A stretch of DNA of 64,000 bases from Natrinema salsiterrestre. Its GTDB lineage: Archaea; Halobacteriota; Halobacteria; Halobacteriales; Natrialbaceae. The translations under genes were made by a program, and so were the position numbers. The stretch covers positions 62,001-126,000 of the forward strand of contig NZ_JAMQOT010000006.1 of the NCBI RefSeq assembly GCF_029502005.1, written 5' to 3'. Every line of letters begins with the position of its first letter. Position 1 is the first letter of the stretch. The notes below the pieces were generated by a model, which saw only the letters and a program-made list of their open reading frames with translations, was not told the origin of the DNA and did no database searches. Of this stretch, positions 53,450-61,900 are shown piece by piece.

Positions 53450-53697
53450 CGGGGTTTCAGACCGACAGAAGCCGCTTCCCGCGGCCACGTTCCGCGCGTT
53501 CCGCGGTGCCGGCCGAACCGCTCGCACCCGAGTCGGGGCCGCCTCGCGAGCGTATCGCGTTCGGGCCGTCCGGGCCCGAGGGCACTCCACGCACGGTGGC
53601 TCGAGCCCCCGATCGAACGACGAGGCGAACCCGTCGTGACTTAATGAGGGGATATGGGAAGGACTGCGGCTACGAGTGTCGTCTCCGTACCTGAGCT

Positions 53698-54003
53698 ATG
53701 CCCTCCAGAGACGACGACCCCGCTCGACGCGACGCCGACTACGTCACGACGTTCGATCCGGCCGACGACCGTGCGAGCGAAGCCATCGTACACGCGGTCG
53801 CTGCCGTCGGCGGGGCGGCACCGAGCGAGCTCTCCCCGCTCTACGACGTCGTCGAGCCGGACGCGCTCGACTCGTTCATCGACCACGCTCGGCGAGTCGG
53901 CGACGCCGGCACCCACCAGGTGTGGTTCACCTACGAGGGGTTCGACGTGGGCGTTCGAAGCGACGGCGAGCTCCGCCTCCGAGATGCCGCGACCACGAAC
54001 TGA
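53698..54003 (+). CDS. HalOD1 output domain protein
   Basis: 101 residues. After a short acidic start (MPSRDDDPARRDADYVTTFD) the whole protein is one HalOD1 domain: EAIVHAVAAVGGAAPSELSP, LYDVVEPDALDSFIDHARRV and VWFTYEGFDVGVRSDGEL. HalOD1 is a haloarchaeal partner of response regulators and is often present in many copies. Its stop is close to the stop of the convergent hydrolase gene. Confidence 0.9.
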   Translation: MPSRDDDPARRDADYVTTFDPADDRASEAIVHAVAAVGGAAPSELSPLYDVVEPDALDSFIDHARRVGDAGTHQVWFTYEGFDVGVRSDGELRLRDAATTN

Positions 54004-54011
54004 CTGCGCCG

Positions 54012-54881
54012 CTACGTCTGTTCCTCGAGGAACGACAGCACCGTCTCGTTGACCTCGTCGGCGTCCTCGATGAAGAAGAGGTGGGAACCGCCCTCGACGA
54101 GTTCGACGCGGCTATCGGCGATCTTCTCCTCGAGCAGGCGCGCGTTTTCGACGGGCACGACCCGGTCGTCCGTCCCGTGGAGGATCAGGGTCGGAATCCG
54201 AAGCGCGTCCAGGCGGTCGCTGACGTCGAAATTCAGGACGGCGGCGGCCTGGGCCTCGCGAGCCGGGTCGTCGGCGTCCTGTTCGAGTCGCCACTCGAGG
54301 ATCCGATCCATCAGGTGGGGGTTCCGGTTGGTGAACCGGTCGTTGAACGCGGGTCGCATCCGGTGGCGCAGCGTCTCCCGCTCGCTCGCGCCGTCGGGCG
54401 TGTCGAACATGTGTTCCTGGGTCTCCTCCGGAACCGGTGCCGCGTCGACCCCGCCGTGGGTCGTACAGCACAGCGTCAGCGACTTCGCCCGGGAGTACTC
54501 GAGCGCGTAGCGCTGGGCGATCATCCCGCCCATGCTCGCGCCGACGATGTGGGCGTCGTAGATCCCCGCGTCGTCGAGGACGGCCTCGAGATCCGCGGCC
54601 AGCCCGCCGATCGAGTAGCCGGCCAGCTTGAACAACACGAGGGCCCGGAGCTTGCCGGGCAGACGCGGGACCAGCGGCGGGAGGCCGACGTCCGAGCGGC
54701 CGGTGCCCCGGTTGTCGGGGGCGACGACGTCGTAGTCGTCGGCGACGGCCTCGCGTTGCCAGCGCCACATCCACCGCCCGAATCCGAGTCCCTGGACGAA
54801 CACGACCGGCGCTCGACCGTCTCCGTCGCTCCGATCGTGCTCGTAGTAAATCGACACGCCGTCTCTCGTCGCCTGTGGCAT
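54012..54881 (-). CDS. Alpha/beta hydrolase
   Basis: 289 residues from the ATG at 54881. The oxyanion strand is VVFVQGLGFGRWMWRWQ, the nucleophile elbow is HIVGASMGGMIAQR (Ser about 110), Asp lies in LILHGTDDRVVPVENA and His in VEGGSHLFFIEDADE. This is the family of esterases, lactonases and haloperoxidase-like proteins; the substrate cannot be told. The open frame goes 54 codons farther, but MPQATRDGVSIYYEHDRSDG is the natural family start. Divergent from priL. Confidence 0.92.
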   Translation of the reverse strand: MPQATRDGVSIYYEHDRSDGDGRAPVVFVQGLGFGRWMWRWQREAVADDYDVVAPDNRGTGRSDVGLPPLVPRLPGKLRALVLFKLAGYSIGGLAADLEAVLDDAGIYDAHIVGASMGGMIAQRYALEYSRAKSLTLCCTTHGGVDAAPVPEETQEHMFDTPDGASERETLRHRMRPAFNDRFTNRNPHLMDRILEWRLEQDADDPAREAQAAAVLNFDVSDRLDALRIPTLILHGTDDRVVPVENARLLEEKIADSRVELVEGGSHLFFIEDADEVNETVLSFLEEQT

Positions 54882-55124
54882 ATCCGGGACGACGTGGCCG
54901 ACGCTCTTGAAATCGATCCTCGAGCGCGGGACGCCGACGGCTGTCCGCCGGGTGACCGGAGCCGGGTGCCGGTAATACGAGTATACTGCCACCGTGATCG
55001 GTGAGTGGCAGCAGCGCCGGGGATGGTCGAATCGGCGTCGCATACCGTCCGCGCTGGCAGTCTTGATAAAGAACGATTGTGGTAATCAGCGCGCTTATCC
55101 CGTCGGAGTAATATCGTGTTACCG

Positions 55125-56213
55125 ATGCAGCGACTCCACGCCCGGTACCCGTTTCTCGAGGCGGCCCGCGAGTCGGTCGCGACGGAGGCGGTCGATTTAG
55201 CGACCGTGGTCGAACAGGACCGGGCGGTCGTCGACCGCGCGCGCCAACGCGTGATTACCGCGCTCGAGGGCGGGGAGACGGGAGACCAACACCGCGACGC
55301 CCGCGTCGAGTTGCTCTCCTACCCGGTCGCGCGAGTGCTCGTCTCGATGGTCGACGAACGCGTGCTCGTGCGCAAGTACGCCCGCGCCGAGGCCGCGACG
55401 GCCTACGAGCGGTTCACCGCGGACATGGCCGATACGACCGAACTGAAGAGCGTCGAATCGACGGGGCTGGAACTCGCGGACCTGCTCGCCGAGTTCGACC
55501 TGCGGGAGGCCATCCGCGCGGGAGCGGACGGCGAGGGCTACCGGATCGACGTCGGGACCTACCTGCCGCTGGCGGAGGACCTGTGGGACGACGAGTGGCG
55601 ACTCGTCAATCAGCCGCTGGACGCCGGCGAGGTGCCCGTCGACGAGGACGAACTCCTCACGCTCGTACGGGAGGCGATCCGGGGGCGTATCGAGGACGGG
55701 CTCCCCTTCGAGGTGCCCGACGCCATCGCGGCCGGGCTCGAGGACGACGTCGCCGAGATCCGCGAGGTGCTGGCGGACCTCGAGTTGACACAGGACATCG
55801 ACACCGTCGTGCCGGACCTCTTCCCGCCGTGTATGAAGGCGCTGCTCGATCAGATCCAGAAGGGCGAGCACCTGCCCCACCACTCCCGCTTCGCGATCAC
55901 CGCGTTCCTGACGAGCATCGGGATGAACACCGACCAGATCGTCGAGCTCTACCGCGTCAACTCCTCCTTCGGCGAGGAGATGACCCGCTATCAGACCGAT
56001 CACATCCGCGGGGACAGTTCGCCCACGGAGTACTCCGCCCCCTCCTGTGCGACGATGCAGTCCTACGGCGACTGCGTGAACAAGGACGACCTCTGCGAAC
56101 GGATCCCGCATCCGATGGCCTACTACGAGGAGCGGATCGACGAGGCCGACGACGAGGAGCTCGAGGACTGGCGGGAGAGCGAGGACGACGGGCAGTCGGC
56201 GAGCGGCGACTGA
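55125..56213 (+). CDS. priL: DNA primase large subunit
   Basis: 362 residues from the ATG at 55125 (a GTG at 55116 is upstream). The protein has the archaeal/eukaryotic PriL fold. The four Cys that hold the [4Fe-4S] cluster are in FPPCMKALLDQIQKGEHLPH (about 236), APSCATMQSYGDC (307, 316) and DDLCERIPHP (323). The start MQRLHARYPFLEAARESVAT and the helical N-terminal domain match the family. A TATA-like GCTTATCCC at about 55090-55098 is around 30 bases upstream of this ATG. It pairs with PriS (not in window) to make RNA/DNA primers. Confidence 0.95.
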   Translation: MQRLHARYPFLEAARESVATEAVDLATVVEQDRAVVDRARQRVITALEGGETGDQHRDARVELLSYPVARVLVSMVDERVLVRKYARAEAATAYERFTADMADTTELKSVESTGLELADLLAEFDLREAIRAGADGEGYRIDVGTYLPLAEDLWDDEWRLVNQPLDAGEVPVDEDELLTLVREAIRGRIEDGLPFEVPDAIAAGLEDDVAEIREVLADLELTQDIDTVVPDLFPPCMKALLDQIQKGEHLPHHSRFAITAFLTSIGMNTDQIVELYRVNSSFGEEMTRYQTDHIRGDSSPTEYSAPSCATMQSYGDCVNKDDLCERIPHPMAYYEERIDEADDEELEDWRESEDDGQSASGD

Positions 56214-56361
56214 CCGATCCCGGGGTTCGGATCCGGGAGGCGAACATCGACCGCGTCGGCCGGTCGGTCACTCACGAGTGTCGGACCGTTTCTCGGACAG
56301 TGAATCGTGAAGACGCGCTACGGCCGTTTCGAATCGACAGCGAAAAACAGTTGAGCCGCCC

Positions 56362-56634
56362 TCAGAACGTCCCCTTGGCGTCTCCGTTGTCGTCATCGTC
56401 GTTGGTCTCGAGGCCGTCCTCGGGATCGTTCAGGGTGTAGGCCAGGCCGATGCCGACCGCGGCCATCAGGAGGATGAAGCCGACGATGACACCGATGAGC
56501 ATCTGGCCGCCCTCGGGCGAGAGCGTGCTGTTTTCGGTTCCGTAGGTAGAGCCGATGGCGATCATCGCCGCCAGCATTAAGAAGACAGCACCGACCGAGA
56601 CGACGATTTCGATGAGCTGCTCGCGTTCGACCAT
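56362..56634 (-). CDS. Small membrane protein (90 aa)
   Basis: From the ATG at 56634: MVEREQLIEIVVSVGAVFLM then LAAMIAIGSTYGTENSTLSP, a second helix GQMLIGVIVGFILLMAAVGI, and an acidic C-terminal tail (NDPEDGLETNDDDDNGDAKG). Two transmembrane helices with a short extracellular loop. The open frame extends 39 codons upstream, but that part has the Arg/Ser composition of noise. No family is recognised. Divergent from the SWIM gene. Confidence 0.75.
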   Translation of the reverse strand: MVEREQLIEIVVSVGAVFLMLAAMIAIGSTYGTENSTLSPEGGQMLIGVIVGFILLMAAVGIGLAYTLNDPEDGLETNDDDDNGDAKGTF

Positions 56635-56828
56635 TGCCCGATCGGTTTCGCCGGGCCGGTGAAAAGCGCTTCGAAGGGGGCTGCGGCGGGACGGGTCGAT
56701 CGCGATGGTCGAGGCCGCGTCATCGTATAAACGTCGACCGTGGGTATGCAAGCGTGTCCGTTATTCGACTGCAGCCCCTATCACTGTCGAATAGCCAGCC
56801 GACCAGCGATTCCCACTTCGACGCACTC

Positions 56829-57452
56829 ATGAAAACAACAGCGTCACCGAAAGCACCGCTTCCGGTACCGTCTCCCGACCACCTCACCGAGCGATCGCGC
56901 CGGGCGCGCACCGAACCCATGTCGGTCTTACCCCTCGGCGACGGTCTCTTCGAGGTCGAGTCCGCGAGCGATCACACCTACCTCGTCGACCTCGAGGCCG
57001 GCCGCTGTACCTGTCCGGATCACGTCTTCCGCGGAGCCCGCTGCAAACACGTCCGGCGGGTCGCGATCGAGATCACTGAGGGTCGGACCCCACCGCCGGG
57101 CGAGATCGCCGTCGACTGTCACGACTGCGGCGAGACGATCTTCGTCGACGAGGAGACGCCCGCGCCGTTCTACTGCGATCGTCACGCGATCTCCCCGGGC
57201 GACACCGTCGTCGACCGCGAGACCGGCGACCGCCTCACCGTCGTCGACGTCTCCGAGCTCCGGGCCGACGCCGTCGAAATCGGGGCGGCCGACTGCACCG
57301 TCGCCGAGTACGGGACGAACGAGGAATACGACCCCGATGTCCCCGTCGTCGGCGCGGTGTATCCCCACGCGACCGTGGCGACCAACGGCGTCGTCCCGTC
57401 CTCGCTGAAGGTCTACGTCTTCCCGCGAACCCGCCTCGAAGCGGCCACGTAG
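56829..57452 (+). CDS. SWIM zinc-finger protein
   Basis: 207 residues from the ATG at 56829; the segment ARTEPMSVLPLGDGLFEVES reads as the usual haloarchaeal lead before the finger. The SWIM motif CxCx(n)CxH is CTCPDHVFRGARCKH. A second putative zinc site follows: CHDCGETIFVDEETP, then FYCDRH. The rest is a beta-rich domain with DTVVDRETGDRLTVVDVSEL. SWIM proteins occur in many copies in haloarchaea and are thought to bind nucleic acid or protein; no target is suggested. The next gene (hjc) is convergent, with a 10-base gap. Confidence 0.88.
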   Translation: MKTTASPKAPLPVPSPDHLTERSRRARTEPMSVLPLGDGLFEVESASDHTYLVDLEAGRCTCPDHVFRGARCKHVRRVAIEITEGRTPPPGEIAVDCHDCGETIFVDEETPAPFYCDRHAISPGDTVVDRETGDRLTVVDVSELRADAVEIGAADCTVAEYGTNEEYDPDVPVVGAVYPHATVATNGVVPSSLKVYVFPRTRLEAAT

Positions 57453-57462
57453 GAAGGAAGTC

Positions 57463-57984
57463 TCACTCGAGCAACTCGGCGGCCTCGTCGACGTCCATGA
57501 TCCCCTGCTCGACCGCGTTCAGTACGCGGACGATCTCCTCGTCCGGTCCGTCGGGCCCCTCGTCGCCGACCTCCTCGAGCGTGACTTTTTCGGACTGACC
57601 GGTGAACTCGGGGAAGTCCGTCCCCTCCGCGAGGGCGGTTTCCTTCTTGACGCGGTAGTTCCCGCCGTCGGTGACGTGGAGGTCGCCGGGGTGGAAGAAG
57701 TACCAGTCCTCGCGGTCGAACCGGACGCCGATACGCGGTTTCGCGCCGAAGTTCCGGGCGAAGAAGGTCAGCGCCTCGACCTCCTCGCCGGTGAGGTAGA
57801 TCGGATCGCCCGAGCTCGACTTCGCTTCGATCGCGTAGAACTGTTCGCCGTCGCCGGCGAGCACGTCGGGGAGTTCGCGCTCGGTCGCGGAGCCGCTGGC
57901 GGGCGCGCGCATCACCGCGAAGCCGGCCCCGTCGAGTTCGTTGACGAGTTCCCGCTCGCGGCGGTCGCCCTTCGCCTGAGACAT
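57463..57984 (-). CDS. hjc: Holliday junction resolvase Hjc
   Basis: 173 residues. The catalytic core holds Glu in [20 protein letters not shown], Asp in [12 protein letters not shown], and the Glu-x-Lys pair in [13 protein letters not shown], as in archaeal Hjc. The remaining core ends near [10 protein letters not shown]. An acidic C-terminal extension of about 50 residues ([20 protein letters not shown]) makes it longer than crenarchaeal Hjc of about 120-145 residues. Cuts four-way junctions during recombination and fork restart; interacts with PCNA in other archaea. Confidence 0.93.
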   Translation of the reverse strand: MSQAKGDRRERELVNELDGAGFAVMRAPASGSATERELPDVLAGDGEQFYAIEAKSSSGDPIYLTGEEVEALTFFARNFGAKPRIGVRFDREDWYFFHPGDLHVTDGGNYRVKKETALAEGTDFPEFTGQSEKVTLEEVGDEGPDGPDEEIVRVLNAVEQGIMDVDEAAELLE

Positions 57985-58054
57985 ACCACTCCCTCACTCG
58001 CGGCCGCTAATAATAGGACCGGACGGCGCGGCGGACGTGGTCGGCCGCCGACGG

Positions 58055-58867
58055 TTACAGCGCAACGGCCGTCGCGACGTCGACCAGCAGCGACGACGTC
58101 GGGTCTGCCGTCTCGAGGTCGTACTCGAGGGCGAGGTAGAGGAGCCCGAACTGGAACCCGTTGAACACGGCGTGGGCGGCGATCGGAACGAGGAGGTTGT
58201 CGGTCTTCGCGTAGAGGTAGCCGAAGATGGCCGCGCCGCCGACGACGACGGTGACCGGGACGGCGGTCGCGAGCAGCGACTCCGAGAGGGCGGCGTAGAC
58301 CGGGAAGTGAATCAGACCGAAGATGACGCTGGCGATGGCGACGGCCTGCAGGCGAGAGAACGCATCGTAGAGCCGTTTCTGGACGATGTTCCGGTAGAGG
58401 AACTCCTCGGCGGGCGCGTTGAAGAGGAAGACGATGACGATCATGACGAGCACCATCGTCTGATCGCCGCCGATGTAAGTCGAGACCTGGTTCTCGGCGG
58501 CCGGCAGCGAGAGCAACTGGACGGTCACGCTGACGAGGACGTAAAAGGCGATGCCGCCGAGAACGCCGGCGAGGACGTACCCCCACTCCCGCCGCGTCGG
58601 CATTCGAAGGTCGACGTACGCCCAGCCCCGGCCGGTGACGGCGAGATAGACGGCCCCCGCGAGGGCGAACCCGACGAAGTTCAGGATCAACAGGATCGCC
58701 CGACTGGCGATCGACGTCTCCGTCGGCGCGGTAAAGAGCGCCGGATCGAGCAACAGCGCCGGCAGCGTCGTAAACTGCGCCGCGAACAGGCCGGATATCG
58801 CGAGTCCGGCGGCGATGAGCGTCGACCAGAGCGGACCGTCGGTCCAGCGGCGTGAAGACGTTGCCAT
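58055..58867 (-). CDS. CPBP family intramembrane metalloprotease
   Basis: 270 residues from the ATG at 58867, about seven or eight helices. The three CPBP motifs are FNAPAEEFLYRNIVQKRLYD (Glu-Glu-x3-Arg), VIFGLIHFPVYA (Phe-x3-His) and IAAHAVFNGFQFGLLY (His-x3-Asn). The Glu and His residues likely bind zinc or form the active site. Related to type II CAAX prenyl endopeptidases; the archaeal substrates are unknown. A very long frame in the same register is open upstream, antisense to the sensor gene, and is rejected because the start MATSSRRWTDGPLWS fits the fold. Confidence 0.9.
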   Translation of the reverse strand: MATSSRRWTDGPLWSTLIAAGLAISGLFAAQFTTLPALLLDPALFTAPTETSIASRAILLILNFVGFALAGAVYLAVTGRGWAYVDLRMPTRREWGYVLAGVLGGIAFYVLVSVTVQLLSLPAAENQVSTYIGGDQTMVLVMIVIVFLFNAPAEEFLYRNIVQKRLYDAFSRLQAVAIASVIFGLIHFPVYAALSESLLATAVPVTVVVGGAAIFGYLYAKTDNLLVPIAAHAVFNGFQFGLLYLALEYDLETADPTSSLLVDVATAVAL

Positions 58868-58953
58868 GTGGACCGGTAGGGTCACCGGGCCCTTGGGCGT
58901 TCCTCTCCTCGTCGAGACCGCCGGTCTCGCGTGGTCGAAACCGGAGCCCGCGC

Positions 58954-61900
58954 TCACGCCGCGGGAAGCGGAACCTCGTCCTCGAACAGCTGTGCCAACA
59001 GCCGCTGCTGACCGACCCGCAGGTGCCGATTGACCGTCGGCTGGGTCACGTCGAGCATGTCGGCGATCTCCTCGCCGGTGCTCTCGCGGGGCCACTCGAA
59101 GAAGCCGGCGAAGTACGCGGTCCGCAGCACCTCGAGTTGCCGGTCGGTCAGGCCGTCGAACAGGGACGTGACGAGTTCGCCTCGCGACCCCATGGAGCGC
59201 TCGACGTGGCGGCGGGCCTGCAAGTCGACGGTCGCGTACTGGTCCCGGAGCATCTCGACGAACTCGCGAACGTCGGTTCCCGTGGGGACGTCCACGGTGA
59301 CCTCCATGCCGTCCCCGGCAGCGGTCATCGAGCGCGGGCTGCCGCCGTGTCGGACCAGCCGCGAGGCGACGATATCGCCCGTGACGGTCGCCTCGAACCG
59401 GCACTCGTCGTCCGTCTCGCTGATCAGTCGATACGCGGTGACCGAGACGAGGTCGTCGAGGGCCGCCCGGACCTCGTCGGCCGGGACGCCGCTGGTTTCG
59501 AAGAACAGCACCGTCTCGTCGGTGGAGTGAGCCCCGAGACCCTCGTACTCGACGGCGGCCCCCGTCGTCGTCTCGATCCGGGAGAGGGGATCGTCGGAGC
59601 CCTCGATCTCGAGCGTGAGCTCGAGCAGCGTTTCGGCGTGGAGCGCCTCTCGCGTCTTGGCCGCGGTGATGGCGTTCGCGATGCCCTCCCCGAGTTCCGT
59701 CAGCACCGTCCGCTCGAGGTCGCCGAACGCGTCCGGCTCGTCGGCGTAGACCGTGAGGACGCCGTACGTGTACTCGGCGTAGGAGACGGGGACGCTGATG
59801 ACCGACTGGTAGCCGCGGTTGAGGGCCTCTCGCCGCCACTCCTCGTCCTGGAGTCCGTCGACGACGTTCGAAACGACCGTCGGCGTTTCGCTCCGGGCAG
59901 TCCGGACGGACGGCTCGGTCGCCCCGTCGTACTCGAGCGGGACGTCGTCCAGATACTCCTGCCCGGGGCCGGCCCAGGCCCGGGGCTCGAGTCGCGTACC
60001 CCCGGCGTCGAGCGCGCCGATCCACCCGAACGCGACGTCGTCGGCCTCGAGCAGTCGGTCGGTGACGGTGCGTTCGATCTCCTCCCGACCGTCGGCCCCG
60101 ATGAGCGACTGGTCGATGCGCCGGATGAGTTCGGTGATCGAGATCTGTCGGTTGAGCCGTCGGTTCCGGTCCTCGAGTTCGGCCTCCCGCTCGCGGAGGC
60201 TGGCCTCGCTCTCGAGGCGGTCGAACGCGGCCTCGGTGGTGGCGACGAGCGTCTCGATCAGCTGTCGGGCCCCGGTGTCGATCGGCTCGCCGCTCGACGC
60301 GACCGCGAAGACGCCGTGATCGCCGACCGGGACGACGACGCCGCGTTCGACGTCCGGACCGAACACCTGCGATCGATCGAACGACGCCGGATCGTCGACG
60401 ACGGTTCCGGCCTCGGTCACGTAGGCGTTCCAGAGAACGGAGTCGGGGTCGCCGACGGCGACCGGTGGCGGCCCCGCACAGAGCGTCGCGAACTCGTCAG
60501 TGTACGCGACCGGCTCGAGCCGGTTCACCTCGGAGTCGAGGTGATAGACGGCCACGCCCGACGCGTCGAGGATTTCCGCGGCCGTCTCGACGACCAGCTC
60601 CGCGACTTCCGCTTCGGAATCGGTCCCGAGCAAGTCGCGGGCGGCGGCGTGAAGCGACTCGAGCGCGAGTTCGTGCTCCTTGCGCGGCGTGATATCGTTG
60701 TTGATTCCGACCATCCGCGTGCCACCGTCCTCCGTTTTCACGACCCGAGCGCGTGCCCCGACCCAGATCCAGGTCCCGTCCTCGTGGCGTAACCTGAACT
60801 CCGTCTGGAACAGCTCGTCGTTCGCGATCGCCCGTTCGACCGCCGTCTCGATCCGCGGGAGATCGTCCGGATGGACGTAGTCTTTGAAGGCGTCGAACGT
60901 TCCCCCGAACGATCCCGGTTCGAGTCCGACGATCCGCTCGAGCGTCTCGTTCCACGAGACCGCATCGGTATCCAGATCCCACTCCCAGACGCCCGTGTTC
61001 GTCCCCTCCAGTGCGAGTTCGAGACGGCGTTTCGTCTCGCGGAGATCCCGCTCGCGTGTCTTTCGTTCCGACACGTCCCGACTAATCGCCATGAATCGGT
61101 TTTCGTTGTCGATATCGATACAGATCAGGTGGACTTCGACGGGGAACGTCGAGCCGTCGCGACGCTGGTACTCCGACTCGAACTTCCGCCGTTCGCCGAT
61201 CGACAGGTCCTCGAGGAAGGTCACGACGTGGTCCGAGTCGAACGCGGAATCGTGTTCCCAGATGTTCGTTCCGACCAGCTCCCGCTCGGCGTAGCCCAGT
61301 TCGTCTGCGAGCCGACGGTTCGCGTCGACGATCGTCCCCTCGGTATCGAGGACGTTGATCATGTCGGGGGAGTTCTCGAACAGCGCCTCGAGCCGCGCGC
61401 TCGTCGTTTCCAGTCGGCGCTCGCGCTCCTTGCGTTCGGTGATATCGCGGACGACGCCCGCGGTGCCGGCGAACTCGCCGTCCCCCATCGGTAACAGTGC
61501 GATGTGGTTTTCCACGTCGATCAGGTCCCCGTCGGCGGTCTCGAGGGCGATCTCGACCGTCCGGGAGGGGTCGTCGGATCGGAGCAGTTCCCGGATCATC
61601 TCCTGGGCGTTCTCGACGTCCGCCGCCGGGATCACGGTCGCCGCGGGCTCGCCGATCAGCTCCTCCGGCTCGTACCCGAGGATCGGCGTGGCGGCATCGT
61701 TCAGGAAGGTGAATCGGCCCTCCTCGTCCAGCGTGTACACCAGTTCGTCGAGCGCCTGAACGATCGTCTCGAAGCGCTCGAGTTCGCGTTCGCGCTCCTT
61801 GCGCTCGGTGATGTCCTGTATCGACCCGCGAATGGCGACGACCTCGTCGCCCTCGGTGACTGGTTCGCCGATAACCCGAACCCACCGCTCGGATCCGTTG

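Noticed and set aside
58055-60025. A 656-codon open frame antisense to the sensor gene that continues into the CPBP gene.
   Set aside because: The part beyond 58867 is Arg/Gly/Asp-rich and lies opposite the conserved GAF/BAT region; it is a shadow of high-GC coding DNA.
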